Notes: generated from the letters alone by a model not told the origin. A stretch of DNA of 64,000 bases from Lytechinus variegatus (GCF_018143015.1 NC_054748.1:18862225-18926224), one strand, 5' to 3'. Counted from the first letter of the stretch, positions 1 to 10,977 are shown. Numbers and translations: made by a program.

Positions 1-559
1 AAGTTGAGGGAGTTATTGTTTTTCCTACAGAGTGATTTCTCTCAGAGTGGGTTATTATAGCCAATAACTACACCCTTAAGTTTTTTTGGAGGATAATTGG
101 AGTGTTATATTTGAAAGATTTTTAGGGTGATTGATCTATCACGAAGAATACAAAGGATTGGGGTGGCAACTTTGTTTACAATGTTTTGTCATTTGTATGT
201 TTTGTATATCTTGAGAGATAGTGGTTTTTGGATATTTGATTATATTGGAAGATCGTGATTGTGTTGTTGTTGATATCTTTGTTAAGGTTTGTAGTGTCTT
301 TATGTAGAATGTTGTAAGGTATAATTTCTACTGGGATTTTTTTGTGTATCTTGGTTAATAGGGTTTGCATGTGGTGAGATATTGGAAAGTGTTGTTTGTG
401 TAGAGTTTGTTTGATTAATAAATGTATACTGTAAACTGTTGTTGAATGTAGGTGTTCCCAAAATAATGTTTACATATCAAGTCTTGTTTAGATTTTAATA
501 GGAAGCTAAGTTTTTGTGTTGATATTTGTTTATATATATTTATTTTATTTGTTATTTAG
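1..559. other. C-poor, G/T-rich stretch without a recognisable gene
   Basis: The plus strand is conspicuously short of C (two to five per 60 bases over most of 120-420) while G and T are abundant. I see no convincing exon. A lightly coding-like frame on the minus strand near 176-370 is Asn/Lys/Thr/Ile-rich, as expected from composition alone. A pyrimidine-rich acceptor-like end (TTATTTAG) closes the stretch at 559. Confidence 0.4.
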
Positions 560-697
560 GTATTTGCCAGTGGGCCTGGATTTGAAATATCAAAAGAGTT
601 GGTGGAGGGATATCGCCGTCCTCCAATTGTTGCACTATCCGAAATAAAGAGCAGCCCAACCAAGAGAAGAGTATCGGTGCAAGGAGTTGTTTCTTAG
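560..697 (+). CDS. Possible terminal exon of an unidentified gene
   Basis: After an acceptor-like TTATTTAG, one frame stays open for 45 codons to TAG at 695-697. It reads VFASGPGFEISKELVEG.. and ends ..SPTKRRVSVQGVVS, a normal-looking mixed composition rather than a repeat. A canonical AATAAA lies at 828-833, about 130 bases past the stop, so this could be the last exon of a gene entering from the left. The TAG is itself followed by GTATTG, so an internal exon in another frame cannot be excluded. I do not recognise the family; the basic end followed by VSVQGVV loosely resembles the start of a beta-barrel fold, but that is a guess. Confidence 0.4.
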   Translation, partial: VFASGPGFEISKELVEGYRRPPIVALSEIKSSPTKRRVSVQGVVS

Positions 698-1547
698 GTA
701 TTGATAGTTATTATTTCTTTGTTTTGTGTCACTTGCATAGCAGAGTGAGACTGTAGGTGTTGATTTTGCAACAAAGTTGTTAATGTCAGATTTTAACCAA
801 ATGTGAAGTTTTGGAAATGATAATATAAATAAAAAGTACATGGATCTATTTAATGAAACTTGGACATAATGTTAAAATGAAGTATTTTTGATCATCTTAC
901 TTGAGTTTTAGGTCACCTAACCAAGGTAAAAGGTCAATTAGAGTCAGCAATACTATCGGGTCACACATCATCCCCAAAGGCCTTGAGGAAAAAATAGGAA
1001 ACAAGATGTGCAACCCTAGGCAGACCATGGCCAGGTTGTGGGAGTCTTAAGGAATGCCTGGCAGATTCCTGCCTACAAACATCAGAAAAACAACAAGCAC
1101 ACACGTAATAATCAAAACCTTTTGTTTTATCAATTTAAAATTTAAAATGCCAAGTTCAAGAACAAGATAGAGTAATGAGGACAAAACTGACAAAAACATG
1201 AAAGACAATGTCATTGGCATGCCAAGACAGAGGTAGACGGTAAAACGGTTTTGATTGATAGGCGCACTAGAGTAAGCTGACTTTGAATCTAACATCCCAA
1301 TTAGTGGTGCAACGTTGTTTAAGTTTTGCACGTGTTAACAGCTGTGTGCATGCATTGTGCACATGGAATTGATGTACTAGATCTACACGGATATCAGCTC
1401 GGCCTGAGTCAGGGAAGTATTTCTTGCTATCTATTAAAGTTAGTGCTAGCAGTATATTTTGGTATATTCTCAAAAGTTTTTGGATGCATTATTAGAAATG
1501 TAGAGTTCTAATAGAGGTAAGCCTAGAGGCTCTCACTAGCAATCATC
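698..1547. other. Non-coding interval
   Basis: It holds the AATAAA at 828-833 and otherwise short open frames of no recognisable character. It may contain the promoter of the exon at 1548, but no promoter motif can be picked out. Confidence 0.3.
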
Positions 1548-1763
1548 ATGGCATCGGCATCACCTTCCTTGAGCATTAGTCGCTGGTGCATGATTTGTGA
1601 TACTCGACTGGTTACATGCAAAACGTATGTAAAGCTTAATTCAGCCAGATGCACAAGAGTTGAACTTATATCAGCTGTACAGCTTATCGTTGGTAAAAGT
1701 GAAGATATCCAAAAAAATCCATCGGATTATTTGTGTCACAAATGGGAAATGAAGGTGAAAAAA
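1548..1763 (+). CDS. Exon encoding a C2/C2-like (ZAD-like) domain, possible 5' exon of the MULE-derived gene
   Basis: The ATG is in a good context (atcATGG). Seventy-two codons run to a strong donor (AAAAAA|GTAAGT) in phase 0. The protein has CMIC near residue 14 and a second cluster YLCHKW near residue 64, separated by about 45 residues. This is the spacing of zinc-binding modules of the ZAD type, which use two CxxC pairs. Here the last position of the second pair is Trp instead of Cys, so the site may be broken. A following open block (1806-1970) and the MULE-derived exons from 3282 are phase-compatible, so this may be the true N-terminus of that gene. It could also be a separate transposon-derived fragment. 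Confidence 0.45.
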
Positions 1764-1805
1764 GTAAGTTGACTTTCATGTCTGAAAGGAGAAATTAAGG
1801 AGTAG

Positions 1806-1970
1806 TACCACCAAACAGTATCAAAGCACGTAAGCCTGATAAAGCCAACACCAAGTCTAAGTTTACCCAAGGCAAAGGCAGAGGGATTTCTGACAAAAAC
1901 ACCTGCGAAGGAATACAAGAAGAAGCGTCCAGCAGCCTTTTCCCCTGGAACTCCAAAATCAAAGGTGACT
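1806..1970 (+). CDS. Possible second exon, basic linker ending FSPGTPKSK
   Basis: Fifty-five codons are open in phase 0 from an AG at 1804-1805 to a donor (TCAAAG|GTGACT). The frame contains LTKTPAKEYKKKRPAAF and SPGTPKSK, a Lys/Pro-rich unstructured linker typical between a DNA-binding module and a catalytic domain. The difficulty is the gap to the preceding exon: only 42 bases separate the donor at 1764 from this acceptor, and there is no good pyrimidine tract. Either the intron is unusually short or a deletion has joined two once-distant pieces. Confidence 0.35.
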
Positions 1971-3281
1971 CATAGACCTATAGGAATCATAACCATATTT
2001 TGTTCAATTGTTGCTTTTGTAAAATAAAAAGTCTAGATATCTAAATAAAGTCAAACATAGAATCTAGATCCAACTCGATGATTAATCCTACTTCATGATG
2101 ATGTAGATCTAGGCCCAGTTTTCTACTTCTTTCTCAAATCTGGTAAATAAATCCAATGAATGTAATTCCACTGAATGTGCATGTCACTAGAACTCTAAAT
2201 CTATTTAATTTCATTTTCATTACATAGAGAGTCTACTGGGTTATGTTATCACATGTGACCCAAAACGATTGTGGTGTGAAGGACATAAACTGAAAATGTG
2301 TTTCATTGAATAATTGCATCAGAATATAGATCTAGATCTCTACATGTATTATGTAATTACATAGGGTGCATGATGAAAAAGATCTAGGTTTAATAGTACA
2401 CCTGCTTATTTGTTTAGTAAACCTTTGCAAACATGGATCAGGCTAATCATTGCAGGGTATACTATAGGCCTAATAGTCAGTAGCTTTTTAAAAAATAAAA
2501 TTACTAAATATACAAAACAAAACGCTACTTTAAATGAAAATAACAACATTGAATCACATCTGACTTTAAATCCTTATTGCCGGAAGAATGCCGTATTGAA
2601 ATTCTAATGGTAAAAATGCATTCGATGACTAATTATTATGCTTAATATTGTGATGTTCGAAGATGCTCTCGATAGTATGTTGTTCCTGATCGTTTATCAA
2701 ACCTTTAGACAAGCTTTAATTTAAGAGAGAAATGAATGGTATTTTTTTACTCAGTCTAGAATCTGTATAGTTGTACTAAAAAAAGTAGACCTTAACCCTA
2801 TCGGGATCGTGGTTGCCAAAAGGCGACCGATCGCGAACCTCCCAAAAAGACCTCGGACTTTCTTTAGGGCCTTATTGAAAGAGTTGTATACTCCCTCTAC
2901 TGTTCAAAGTTGTACAGGTACGTTCTATACACAATAGGCTTTTGAATGGTGCGAACTTTGACCCACCTTCCCATAGAATATTTTCGCACAATCGGTCGTT
3001 GAACTTGTCTTTTGGAGCTAGAATTCTCACAAATTTCTTCAAATAGAGGCCGTATCATGGCTAAAGCTAACTAGCTAACGATAGCTATATTAGCTAGATG
3101 CATGATATATCAGAGTACGTACGTACGCGAGTAGATGATCGAGTGCATGGCCATATGGAATATGTGCATTTGATACGAATAGTGTATACGTCTCGCTCTC
3201 AAGTTGCCCGGCAATCTTTAATTTTAACCACGTTAGTTTTATTTTCACCGTGAAAGAAGTACAGCTAGCTGTGGTGTATAG
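1971..3281. other. Non-coding interval
   Basis: I see no exon. At about 2789 the string TTAACCCTATCGGGATCG resembles one end of a TTAA-flanked element but has no partner nearby. If the exons at 1806 and 3282 are joined, this is an intron. Confidence 0.3.
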
Positions 3282-3515
3282 GTATATAGTCTACTGTCAA
3301 TTGAGAACACCATGGACCCTGCCATGGAGAGCTTGATCACGGTCGGTGTCAGTGACACTGACAGTGAAAGGGACTTCATTACAAGTACTACTACGTCTGT
3401 TACGTGTACAACTCCAAGTCCAACAATTTTGACGTCTCCAACTAGTAGTAGTACTAGTACTAACGCTGAATGCATGGCTGAATGTAAAGGTGTCACTATC
3501 CCTGAAAGAGTACTG
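3282..3515 (+). CDS. MULE-derived gene, first certain exon
   Basis: The ATG at 3312 has an excellent context (aacaccATGG). Sixty-eight codons end in phase 0 at CTG|GTATGT. The product is Ser/Thr/Asp-rich (VSDTDSERDF, then runs of Thr and Ser) and looks disordered. The same frame is open upstream to an acceptor-like TATAG at 3280-3281, and the phase there (0) matches the end of the block at 1806-1970. The exon is therefore either the first coding exon or an internal one beginning at 3282. Confidence 0.55.
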
Positions 3516-6500
3516 GTATGTTAACTCTCTCTGTCTTGACTCTTGTTTTGTTATTGCAGTTTTGTAATATAGGTCTAACTAGATCTAACGTGAGTTTAAT
3601 TTAAAATAGAATGAGATCGAAATATCAATTCAGATATAGGCTGGATCTATAATTTTATTGTTAACTTTTTTTAGATCTAAAATTTGTAAAAATAACTTCA
3701 AATTAAGACCAATCATTTTCAACTTCAAGGACAAGGTCCAATCCCATTTTACATGGGACTTCCAAGTTCCATGCAAAAAAAACTGGTTTCATACTGTGTG
3801 TGTGATACATGTGTGTCTCACTGTATATTCTCTAGATAACCTAAAGCCAAGGCAAAAGCCAATACAAGTTAAAGTGATGTTCAGTAGATCTAGTCTGGTA
3901 GGGTAGACTAGAGGGCGCCCAAAGAAGAAAATTATTTTAGCTAGCAGGTACAAAAAAGTAGGAAACCTGCTCTATGAATATTGAAGCCGAATATTAATTT
4001 ACAAAGATACTTTGCCATTTGAGGAAAATCTGTCAAAAATGGGTGATATAACAAGAAAAAAATATTCAAATTATCGTTCGAGAATCCTCAGACGACAATT
4101 CTGATTTGAAAATAGCAGAACTTTATTTACATGCTAAACGTATGTGCTGATTGGGCTATTTTGGGGTAATTTTAAATCATGTATATGTGAGGATTATGGT
4201 CATTTTACATTAGCAAACATAACATGTATTTTCTAATACATCGTTGAAAATTTGAATTGACTATCAAAGTATCCATACATGTATTTGGAGGAAATCTATA
4301 AATATATGAATCGATCATAATTATAATCGATTGTTCATTGATTCAACCCATTTTGTTCTCTAATACGCAAAAGCATTCTACAATATCAAAATCATAATTT
4401 TCTAAAATTGCTAAATAAGAGTTCTTGTAATTGTTTAGCATATCCTATCCATTGATTTCAATGCATTTAAATTGAATCTACTAATACTAGATCTACCTTG
4501 CAATTTAACCAAACAATGAATGAAACACTGTTCCTGATGCTGATAATGTACTTGATAACTAAAGTGCAGCATGCTTTCAGAAAAAAGAAGAAAAGTCTGC
4601 ACTTGCTTGAATATTAACATGCTTTCATGTAAAATTATGCCAAGACTCAAGAGGCAAGATATGAAAAATGTAGATTCTAAACTAAGAGGGACTCTGAACT
4701 TTTTCATACCTTGTTGTTTTCATGAAGATGCAATTTGGAGAAAACTTTGAATGAGGCATAAACTTCAAACAGAAACAAACATAATCTATAATTGTGATTT
4801 TTATTTTACATTTCAGGCTGTCCTCCCCATTGGCATTACTTACCATGCTTGTTATGTTGAAATGGAATCCTTCAATGAGAATGAAGTTCATTTTCGTACA
4901 ACTCTGTGGCTGAATCTGAGCACCAAAGAAGAATTTGAAGAATGGTTGCAAAGTTTTCAAGAGACTTCTCACGTGACTTGGCGGGTCAGGCGGACAGTTC
5001 CAACAGAGGGAGTTACAGTATTGTTCAAGGTATTCACTCTAACTTTGTTGATGTTTAATGTCCCTGAGACCCTGACCCCCACTAGGGACTGAACCCATGG
5101 TCCCTATGAGGGCAGTCCATGTGATCCCCAGCTTTTGTATATTTTTTTCTTGTTGCCCACTATCATGCCTGTTAAAGATCTAGTGTTTTTCAATTGCAGC
5201 CCAAAACTTGACACTGAAAAAATATAGGCCTAATAGTGATTAGGCTAAATGTTATAGATATAAAATATCCTACCTGTGTACATACCTTTTTATAACTTAA
5301 TACCATAATGAAAAAATTATAAAGAAAATATGTAACTGGAAATAAACTTTATGGAATATAATTTCATAGAATTATAAAGAATGTTTTGTTTTAATTTCTA
5401 AGTATGTTGAACTTTATAAGAATCCACTATCTTCATCATTTTTATCATTACTACTATTATTATTATTATTATTATCAAAGGGATAGTTCAGTAGTGGATC
5501 CGAACTCAAAATTTTCTCCAAACCTCATTTTAACAGCAAATTTTATTGATAAACTGCTTATAAACACCAATTGAAACTATTTGGTAATGTATTTTACATA
5601 TCGGACATTACAGTATGCCCTTCCATTATTCTTCCTTGCCGTGAAGACAAATGTTGGATATAGTGTCGCTGGTCTCTTCATAGTTCACTCGGAAACCAAA
5701 GAGGCAATACAACGTGGACTGACAACGCTGAAGGGATGGATGGAAGAGACCAATCTAGAATGGATGCCATCAACATTCATGACTGACTTTTGTGAGAGAG
5801 AGATGTCTGCAATTCAGGAGATATTTCCAGGTAATATTTTATGTTGACATGAAATCCGTGTGTGGTCATATTGATGCAGACAAGTGTCAAATTTCATATT
5901 GTTGATCATGAATTCGATGTGAAGATTACATCATGAAAACTGCTAAGGATATAAGACCCAAATTTCATAATTATATAATTATCAATGCATATAATTATCA
6001 CAATAGCAAGTAATTAGATTATAGGTAAATAGAAGAGTTTCACACATCTCTAGTCACAGAAGTCAATTTAAAAAAAATTATTGCAAACTTCGGGTGTAAC
6101 CCTTAACATAGTGATAATAGGTATCAATGTACGAAGAAGCTATGATTTGATTTCAGATACACATGTAAGTAGGTCAAATAGTAATAATAGGCTATCTGCT
6201 TGTGTGAGCTAGCTCGTTGTGGCCACTTGCCATTTCCTTGCCCTTTTTTCTGTTTTCTCTTCTCTTTTTTTGAGAAGCAAGTGAGGAAACAGGCAGGAAA
6301 CAGCCACATACATGTAAGTTGCTATAAAATGCTGACAAATAAACATAAGGTTGCGACTAGGCACTTCGTAGCTTTAACTCTCTGTTATCACCTTTTTTCT
6401 AGCTACTTGAAAAAAACGAATTTGGGGAGAAACCATTTATTCATAGGAAATACACAGGAAAGGGAGGCAAAATAGTGCATTTTGTGCACTCTGCACAGTT

Positions 6501-9500
6501 TGTGGTTCACTGTGAAATGATTTCATCCAATACCTGTAGTGCAGTTGCACCAGGTGTAGCCATAGGAGAGACATTAAAGGGGAAGTTCACCCTGACAAAA
6601 AGTTTAATGTAAAAATAGCAGAAAAAATAATAAAAAATATTACCGAAGATTTGAGAAAAATTCATCAAATAATTAAAAAGTTATTAGAATTTCAATTATT
6701 TGATTTGTGACGTCACATGCGAGCAGCATTCCTACATAGCGAATGGTAAAAAATCTATGAAATGTCATTATCTCAAAAAATTGAAAATGGTTTTCACTGT
6801 AACTTTTGTACATCAATAGACAAATCATTTCACACCCGATCATGAAAAGAAAACAAAATGAAGTCATGAGGAACCATACAAAATTTGAAATTCATGCATT
6901 TTATATTACATGACACATGGGGCAGCTGCTCGTTTATGACGTCAAAAATCAAAAATTTGAACTCTAATAACTTTCTCACTCTTTAACGGATTTTCCTCAA
7001 ACCTTCACCAATATTTTTTACTATTTTTTCTGCTATTTTTTTCAACAAAGTTTTCTTCAGGGTGAACTTCCCCTTTAACATTTGTCATGTCAGGGTGACA
7101 GCATTAGCATAGGAAGATCCCATTTTAAGGCTGGTAGGTCAAGATCATAATTGTCAACTTACATTTCATTGCAGGCTAGTGAAAGGGAATGATTTTCTCA
7201 TTACTTCTTTTCAATAGCATCAAAACTTTTCATCTGCGATTTCCATCGAGAGCAATCTTGGACAAGGTGGATGAAAAAAACTGAGAATGGTGTAGGTCCA
7301 TCCAGGGAGGCTGTCCTGACTTTGATGAGGAACTGTGCAAGATCTACAGATGAAACGCAACTTGAAATTGCTATTTCAAAGTTGAAGACTTGCCACCAGT
7401 GGACCCACAACCAGAAATTTCAGCGATGGATGAGCAAGACATGGCTACCCCAAGTGAAGGTACCTATACATGTATTACCCTAACTGTAGTGAGTACCTTA
7501 TTTTCACTAAAAGAGAAAGTAGAATGATGCATCATTTGGCAAAACATACTAGTCAGTTAAACCCACTGCGTAATTGAAAGTGGATGAGAAAACCTGAATC
7601 TACTGCTCCTGATGAAGGAGACAAATGAGGGTTATCTTAATTCCAATTACATCTTGCATATGTTTTTTGAATGTAGAGTTAAAGTTTTTCAGTTTGTGTT
7701 AACATCAGTGTTTCATTTGTAATTATTACTGGTTTAATTTCTGTAATGGTATATTTGTTTTTGCTTCATCATGGGCCAATCATGACGTGCAGGTGTTTGT
7801 TATGTACTTTTCGGAAAAACCGCAGAGAAAGAGAATGTCAACCTTCGCCACTCCAGGGAAGGCGGAGATATTTAAGCACAAAGTACAAGACACCTTTGTT
7901 CGAGTATATGAAGCATTTATGAGGAAAGGTGTAGGTGAGTAAAAGGGATTATGATTGGATATATCTACATGTATTCTTCTTACAGGAAAAAGGAAACCCA
8001 GATGGAAGCTTTTCTTTTTTATATGAAAAACATAGGAGAAAGTTATGTCAAACCAATATGCTGAGAGTGCATTTTTTTTTGTCTTGATTGCCTTGCATTT
8101 TGCTGCCTTTCTCACCATGCGATGTGCCTTTCCTCCAACTTTTGTGTTCTTGATATAGAATATGAAGGTTGAATTGATGCACCTGTCTTATTTAACAAAC
8201 CTGTCTGGAAACAGTAGTAGTATAAACTCTTATGCACATACAAAGTAAATGAGATGTAGAAAAATACTTTTACTAGCCCTAATCTGTGAAGCGCTTAGAC
8301 ACGTCGTTCCAATGTATTAACCCTATCTAGGCCGGGGGGGGGGGGGGCCTCCGAGGCCCCCCCTCAACGAATCCCGCGATATTTTCGCCGCGCGAAATTT
8401 TTTTACCGCGCCGCTCGCTGACTTTTTACTTTCAAGTCTTGCGCAACTTTTGAGACCAACTTTGTGTCACTCGGGTATGTGGTTCCGAAATTACGCAACA
8501 TTATGTAAGTGCATGTCAGACCGAAAATTGCTCAAAAATGTGATTTCGTGTACAAAGTCAATGCAAATTGTGTTTTCAACCAAAATTCATAAATGTATGA
8601 TTATTTTTAGTTTTGCTTGTCTAAATGTATTTATTTTATGCTTTTTATGATCATAGAAGAGTCCCCAACAAATTTCATTGAAAAAACAATGAAAAACAAA
8701 AGGTCGAAAAAACAAAGAAATACATAAGAAATTGCAAAAAACAATATAATACATAAGATAATGAATCGATATCACAATTTTTTTCATTTACACTTGCTAA
8801 GAACACCACAAAGAGTTTCTATACCAAAAATCAGTACATATGGAGCCTTATTTAGGGAGTTACAGGAAAAAGTATGATTTCGCATACTAATTACGCATAA
8901 ATTAGCATAATCACTTAATAGTGTTTCGCATGAAATAAATTACTATATAATCTTGTAGATTATGTCCCAGGCAACCCCTGTGCCAATTTTCGGCGTGATC
9001 GCGCGGTCGACGGCCGAGATCTTAGGGGGGGCCTGGGAGGCCCCCCCCGGCCATATGAACTCCCAAAATACCCCGGCCTAGATAGGGTTAAGCGCTATAT
9101 AAAAGCGGATTATTATTATTATAATCCAGATGTGGGGCTGGGGGGAGACACCCCCACAACATTTTCTGCGATCATATCACTGCATGACTGTGCTGCTTGC
9201 TGAATTTTTATTTTCAAGTCTTCGCATCATTTGAAAAAAAAATTGCACTGCCTTGGAACGTAGTTCAAAAATTAAGCAACCTTACCATAAAAAAGTGCTT
9301 GTCAGACCTAAAATTGCTCCAAACCTTGTTTTTGTGTAAAAAGTGTAGATTGATTCAATCACTATCCCCATCTCCCCCCTCGTCATAACCCCCCCCCACA
9401 CACACACAAAAGAAGTTCTGTGTGGTTAAGATTGAAGCAATGTTCTGTCTTTTGAGTGTATATTCATTTTTTGTTGTTGTTGCTGAGGGGGTGTGTTTTG

Positions 9501-10977
9501 TTTATTTTACCTGATCCTGCCTAAATGATTTTAAAGGTTTTGCTTATGGAAGGAAAGTAACCTGAAACCTCCCCCTTCCTCTCCAATCCCCCCATTGTAT
9601 ATGATTGCTCTTAAACTTCCTTTTTTTAAAAAAATATTACACAAAGATGAGATAGAAGGTACAGAGGAGGGACATAGACAGGGAGGAGGACTTACCCTGT
9701 GGATTTGGTGAATGGTTAAGTTCGGGTAAGATTATATTTTTATGAAGGGGAGTACTAAACTATTTTTTTGAGAATGCTATGTTAATGATTTCATAGAAAA
9801 CAACACTTTGGTGATTTGTAATAAGATCAAAGTTATGCCCCAATTTAGCTGGAGTAAATCTTTCTGAGGGGGTGTGTTTTGTTTATTTTACCTAAATGAT
9901 TTTAAAGGATTTGCTTATGGAAGGAAAGTAAGCTGAAACCTCCCCCTTCCTCTCCAATCCCCCCATTGTATATGATTGCTCTTAAATTTCCTTTTTTTTA
10001 AAATATTACATAAAGATGAAGATGAACCCGATGTAGAGGCAAGGGGTGAGATGGAGGAAGGTGCAGAGGAGGGACCTATACCAGAGGAGATAGAAGGTGG
10101 ATTTGGTGAATGTTCACGTTCGGGTAAGATTATATTTTTAAGAAGGGGAGTACTTAACTATATTTTGAGAATGCTATGTTAATGATTTCATAGAAAAAAA
10201 CACTTTGGGGATTTGTAATAAGATCAAAGTTATGCCCCAATTTAGCTTGAGTAAATCTACTTTCATGGAAATATTAACAGTAAAGTTCATTAATAAGGAA
10301 TTTTAATCCTGTAGTGCATGATTTTTTAATTAAATATTTGAGTGAAACTATAAGTCACTGATATCATCATATACCACAAATTTTTTTTGCCTTAATAAAA
10401 GAAAGATTAAATAAATACACTTAAGACTTTGTGTAACATGAAAATACACTAATATATTTGATTTTTTTTAAGGCTCATATTGATGATAACTGATGACCCA
10501 TTTCATCATATAGGGTAATGCATTCACTAAAGAAGACTTTAGTAAAAACCTTAAACCAGACCCAGGCTTTTTTTGTTGTCCTTTGATGGGGGGGGGGGGG
10601 CAGGAGTGAAACAATCCCAACCCCCACCCCTCTCTCGAGATCTCGGCCATTGATCATGCGAGCGCATTGGAAATTGGTGTGCTATTGGTGTACTATTGGA
10701 TGTAACCTACAAGGCTGCATGGTTCATTTTTCTGAGATCATCAGATTCTTTTATATGACATAATTTTTTTAATTCATGCATATTTCATACATTTTGCTCT
10801 AATTCACTATAAGCCCATAGAATGCTGATTTTTGTGTTTATATACTTGAGGTGATTGGTTCATCATAGACATTTGATAGATTTTGAAAATTTTTAAGGCT
10901 TGTAACAAATTATGAATAAGATGAACAAGGTTCCTTTATGTTTTATAGGTAAGGGTAGGACAAAGTATGCTGAATGA
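3312..10977 (+). CDS. MULE transposase-derived gene, seven exons, about 384 aa
   Basis: Exons: 3312-3515, 4817-5029, 5614-5830, 7218-7459, 7793-7934, 10016-10123, 10949-10977. All six junctions are GT..AG and keep one frame. Residues 1-68 are Ser/Thr-rich. Residues 69-139 resemble the region before the zinc module of MULE-like proteins. Residues about 140-292 are the middle of a MULE DDE domain with FMTDFCERE and ICDFHREQSW. Residues about 293-384 are a new basic then very acidic tail. The first catalytic Asp block and the final Glu region of MULE transposases are missing, so catalysis is unlikely. A domesticated or exonised transposase is one reading; a decaying copy with luckily intact frames is the other. 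The exons at 1548 and 1806 could extend the N-terminus. Several transposons sit in its introns. Confidence 0.55.
3516..4816. other. Intron of the MULE-derived gene
   Basis: Low-complexity AT-rich sequence with no second element that I can define. Confidence 0.35.
4817..5029 (+). CDS. MULE-derived gene, exon 2
   Basis: The acceptor TTTACATTTCAG is strong; 71 codons are open to TTCAAG|GTATTC, phase 0 at both ends. The product begins AVLPIGITYHACYVEMES and continues with a Trp-containing segment (EEFEEWLQSF, TWRVRRT). In MULE-like proteins of this type such a segment precedes a Cys/His DNA-binding module; that module is not visible in the next 580 bases. Confidence 0.6.
5446..5476. repeat. (ATT)n microsatellite
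   Basis: About ten ATT triplets. Such runs often mark the 3' tail of the local SINE family, but no SINE body is visible here. Confidence 0.7.
5614..5830 (+). CDS. MULE-derived gene, exon 3 (transposase core, first half)
   Basis: It opens YALPLFFLAVKTNVGYSVAG and ends TFMTDFCEREMSAIQEIFP, phase 1. The TDFCERE stretch carries the second catalytic acid of MULE DDE domains. Homologous coding continues a little upstream of the acceptor (TATCGGACATTACAG reads YRTLQ), but no acceptor exists there. The exon appears to have lost its 5' part, including the first catalytic Asp, and to use a secondary acceptor. Confidence 0.65.
6574..7078. mobile_element. MITE with TTAA ends (505 bp)
   Basis: Perfect terminal inverted repeats TTAAAGGGGAAGTTCACCCT and AGGGTGAACTTCCCCTTTAA bound AT-rich sequence without an open frame. 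It lies in the intron between MULE-derived exons 3 and 4. It carries TGACGTCA at about 6713 and TGACGTCA again at about 6937. The ends read TTAA on both sides, which fits TTAA-targeting families or overlap of the repeat with its target. Confidence 0.85.
7218..7459 (+). CDS. MULE-derived gene, exon 4 (transposase core, second half)
   Basis: The acceptor TTTTCAATAG joins the previous exon in phase 1. The first residues are ASKLFICDFHREQSWTRW, where C..H corresponds to the conserved CxxH of MULE transposases. The rest is helical (LTLMRNCARS.., AISKLKTCHQW) and ends TWLPQVK at a GTACCT donor, phase 0. In complete relatives this is followed by a Trp/Arg-rich stretch with the final acidic residue, which is absent here. 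Confidence 0.65.
7793..7934 (+). CDS. MULE-derived gene, exon 5, no transposase similarity
   Basis: Bounded by CGTGCAG and a consensus donor GTGAGT, phase 0 in and 1 out. The product begins VFVMYFSEKPQRKRMSTF and ends VRVYEAFMRKGV. It is basic and probably helical, and nothing in it resembles MULE proteins, so it may have been recruited from the host or from another element. Confidence 0.5.
8317..9091. mobile_element. Non-autonomous piggyBac-like element (767 bp plus TTAA duplication)
   Basis: The termini CCCTATCTAGGCCGGGG and its complement are flanked by TTAA at 8317-8320 and 9088-9091. TTAA target duplication and a CCC start are the signature of piggyBac; the interior codes for nothing. 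It interrupts what was a SINE 3' tail: AGCGCTTAGACACG lies left, GCGCTATATAAAAGCGG with (ATT)n lies right. G/C-rich hairpins sit just inside both ends (8331-8365 and 9027-9055). Confidence 0.8.
9127..9350. repeat. Diverged relative of the neighbouring piggyBac-like element
   Basis: The order TTTTCAAGTCTT, then a Gln/Phe-neutral AT-rich stretch, then TGTCAGACC.AAAATTGCTC matches the interior of 8400-8560 with many substitutions. No terminal repeats remain. It is an older or partial copy. Confidence 0.55.
9484..10258 (+). repeat. Tandem duplication of about 380 bp carrying MULE-gene exon 6
   Basis: Units 9484-9860 and 9864-10258 both run from CTGAGGGGGTGTGTTTTG through TATGATTGCTCTTAAA to CAAAGTTATGCCCCAATTTA. 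Both contain the acceptor region, the exon and GGTAAGATTATATTTTTA. In the first unit the exon has lost bases and has an in-frame stop; in the second it is open. This is an exon duplication in which one copy has died. Confidence 0.85.
10016..10123 (+). CDS. MULE-derived gene, exon 6, acidic repeat-like exon
   Basis: The acceptor is AATATTACATAAAG; the entry phase matches exon 5. The product is strongly acidic (DEDEPDVEARGEMEEGAEEG, then PIPEEIEGGFGE) and ends in phase 1 at GTAAGA. It lies inside the second copy of a direct duplication; the equivalent exon in the first copy (about 9648-9728) is disrupted. Confidence 0.5.
10949..10977 (+). CDS. MULE-derived gene, candidate terminal exon
   Basis: After the pyrimidine-rich acceptor TTTATGTTTTATAG, nine residues (GKGRTKYAE with the split first codon) reach TGA. 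The phase matches exon 6. The exon is tiny and rests on splice logic alone; no AATAAA lies close behind it. Confidence 0.35.

Noticed and set aside
2789-2812. A second piggyBac-like element starting TTAACCCTATC
   Set aside because: No inverted partner end was found in the following kilobases.
5150-5260. An exon supplying the missing Cys/His module of the MULE-derived gene
   Set aside because: An acceptor-like TTCAATTGCAG is followed by stops in the needed frame and contains no cysteine or histidine pairs.
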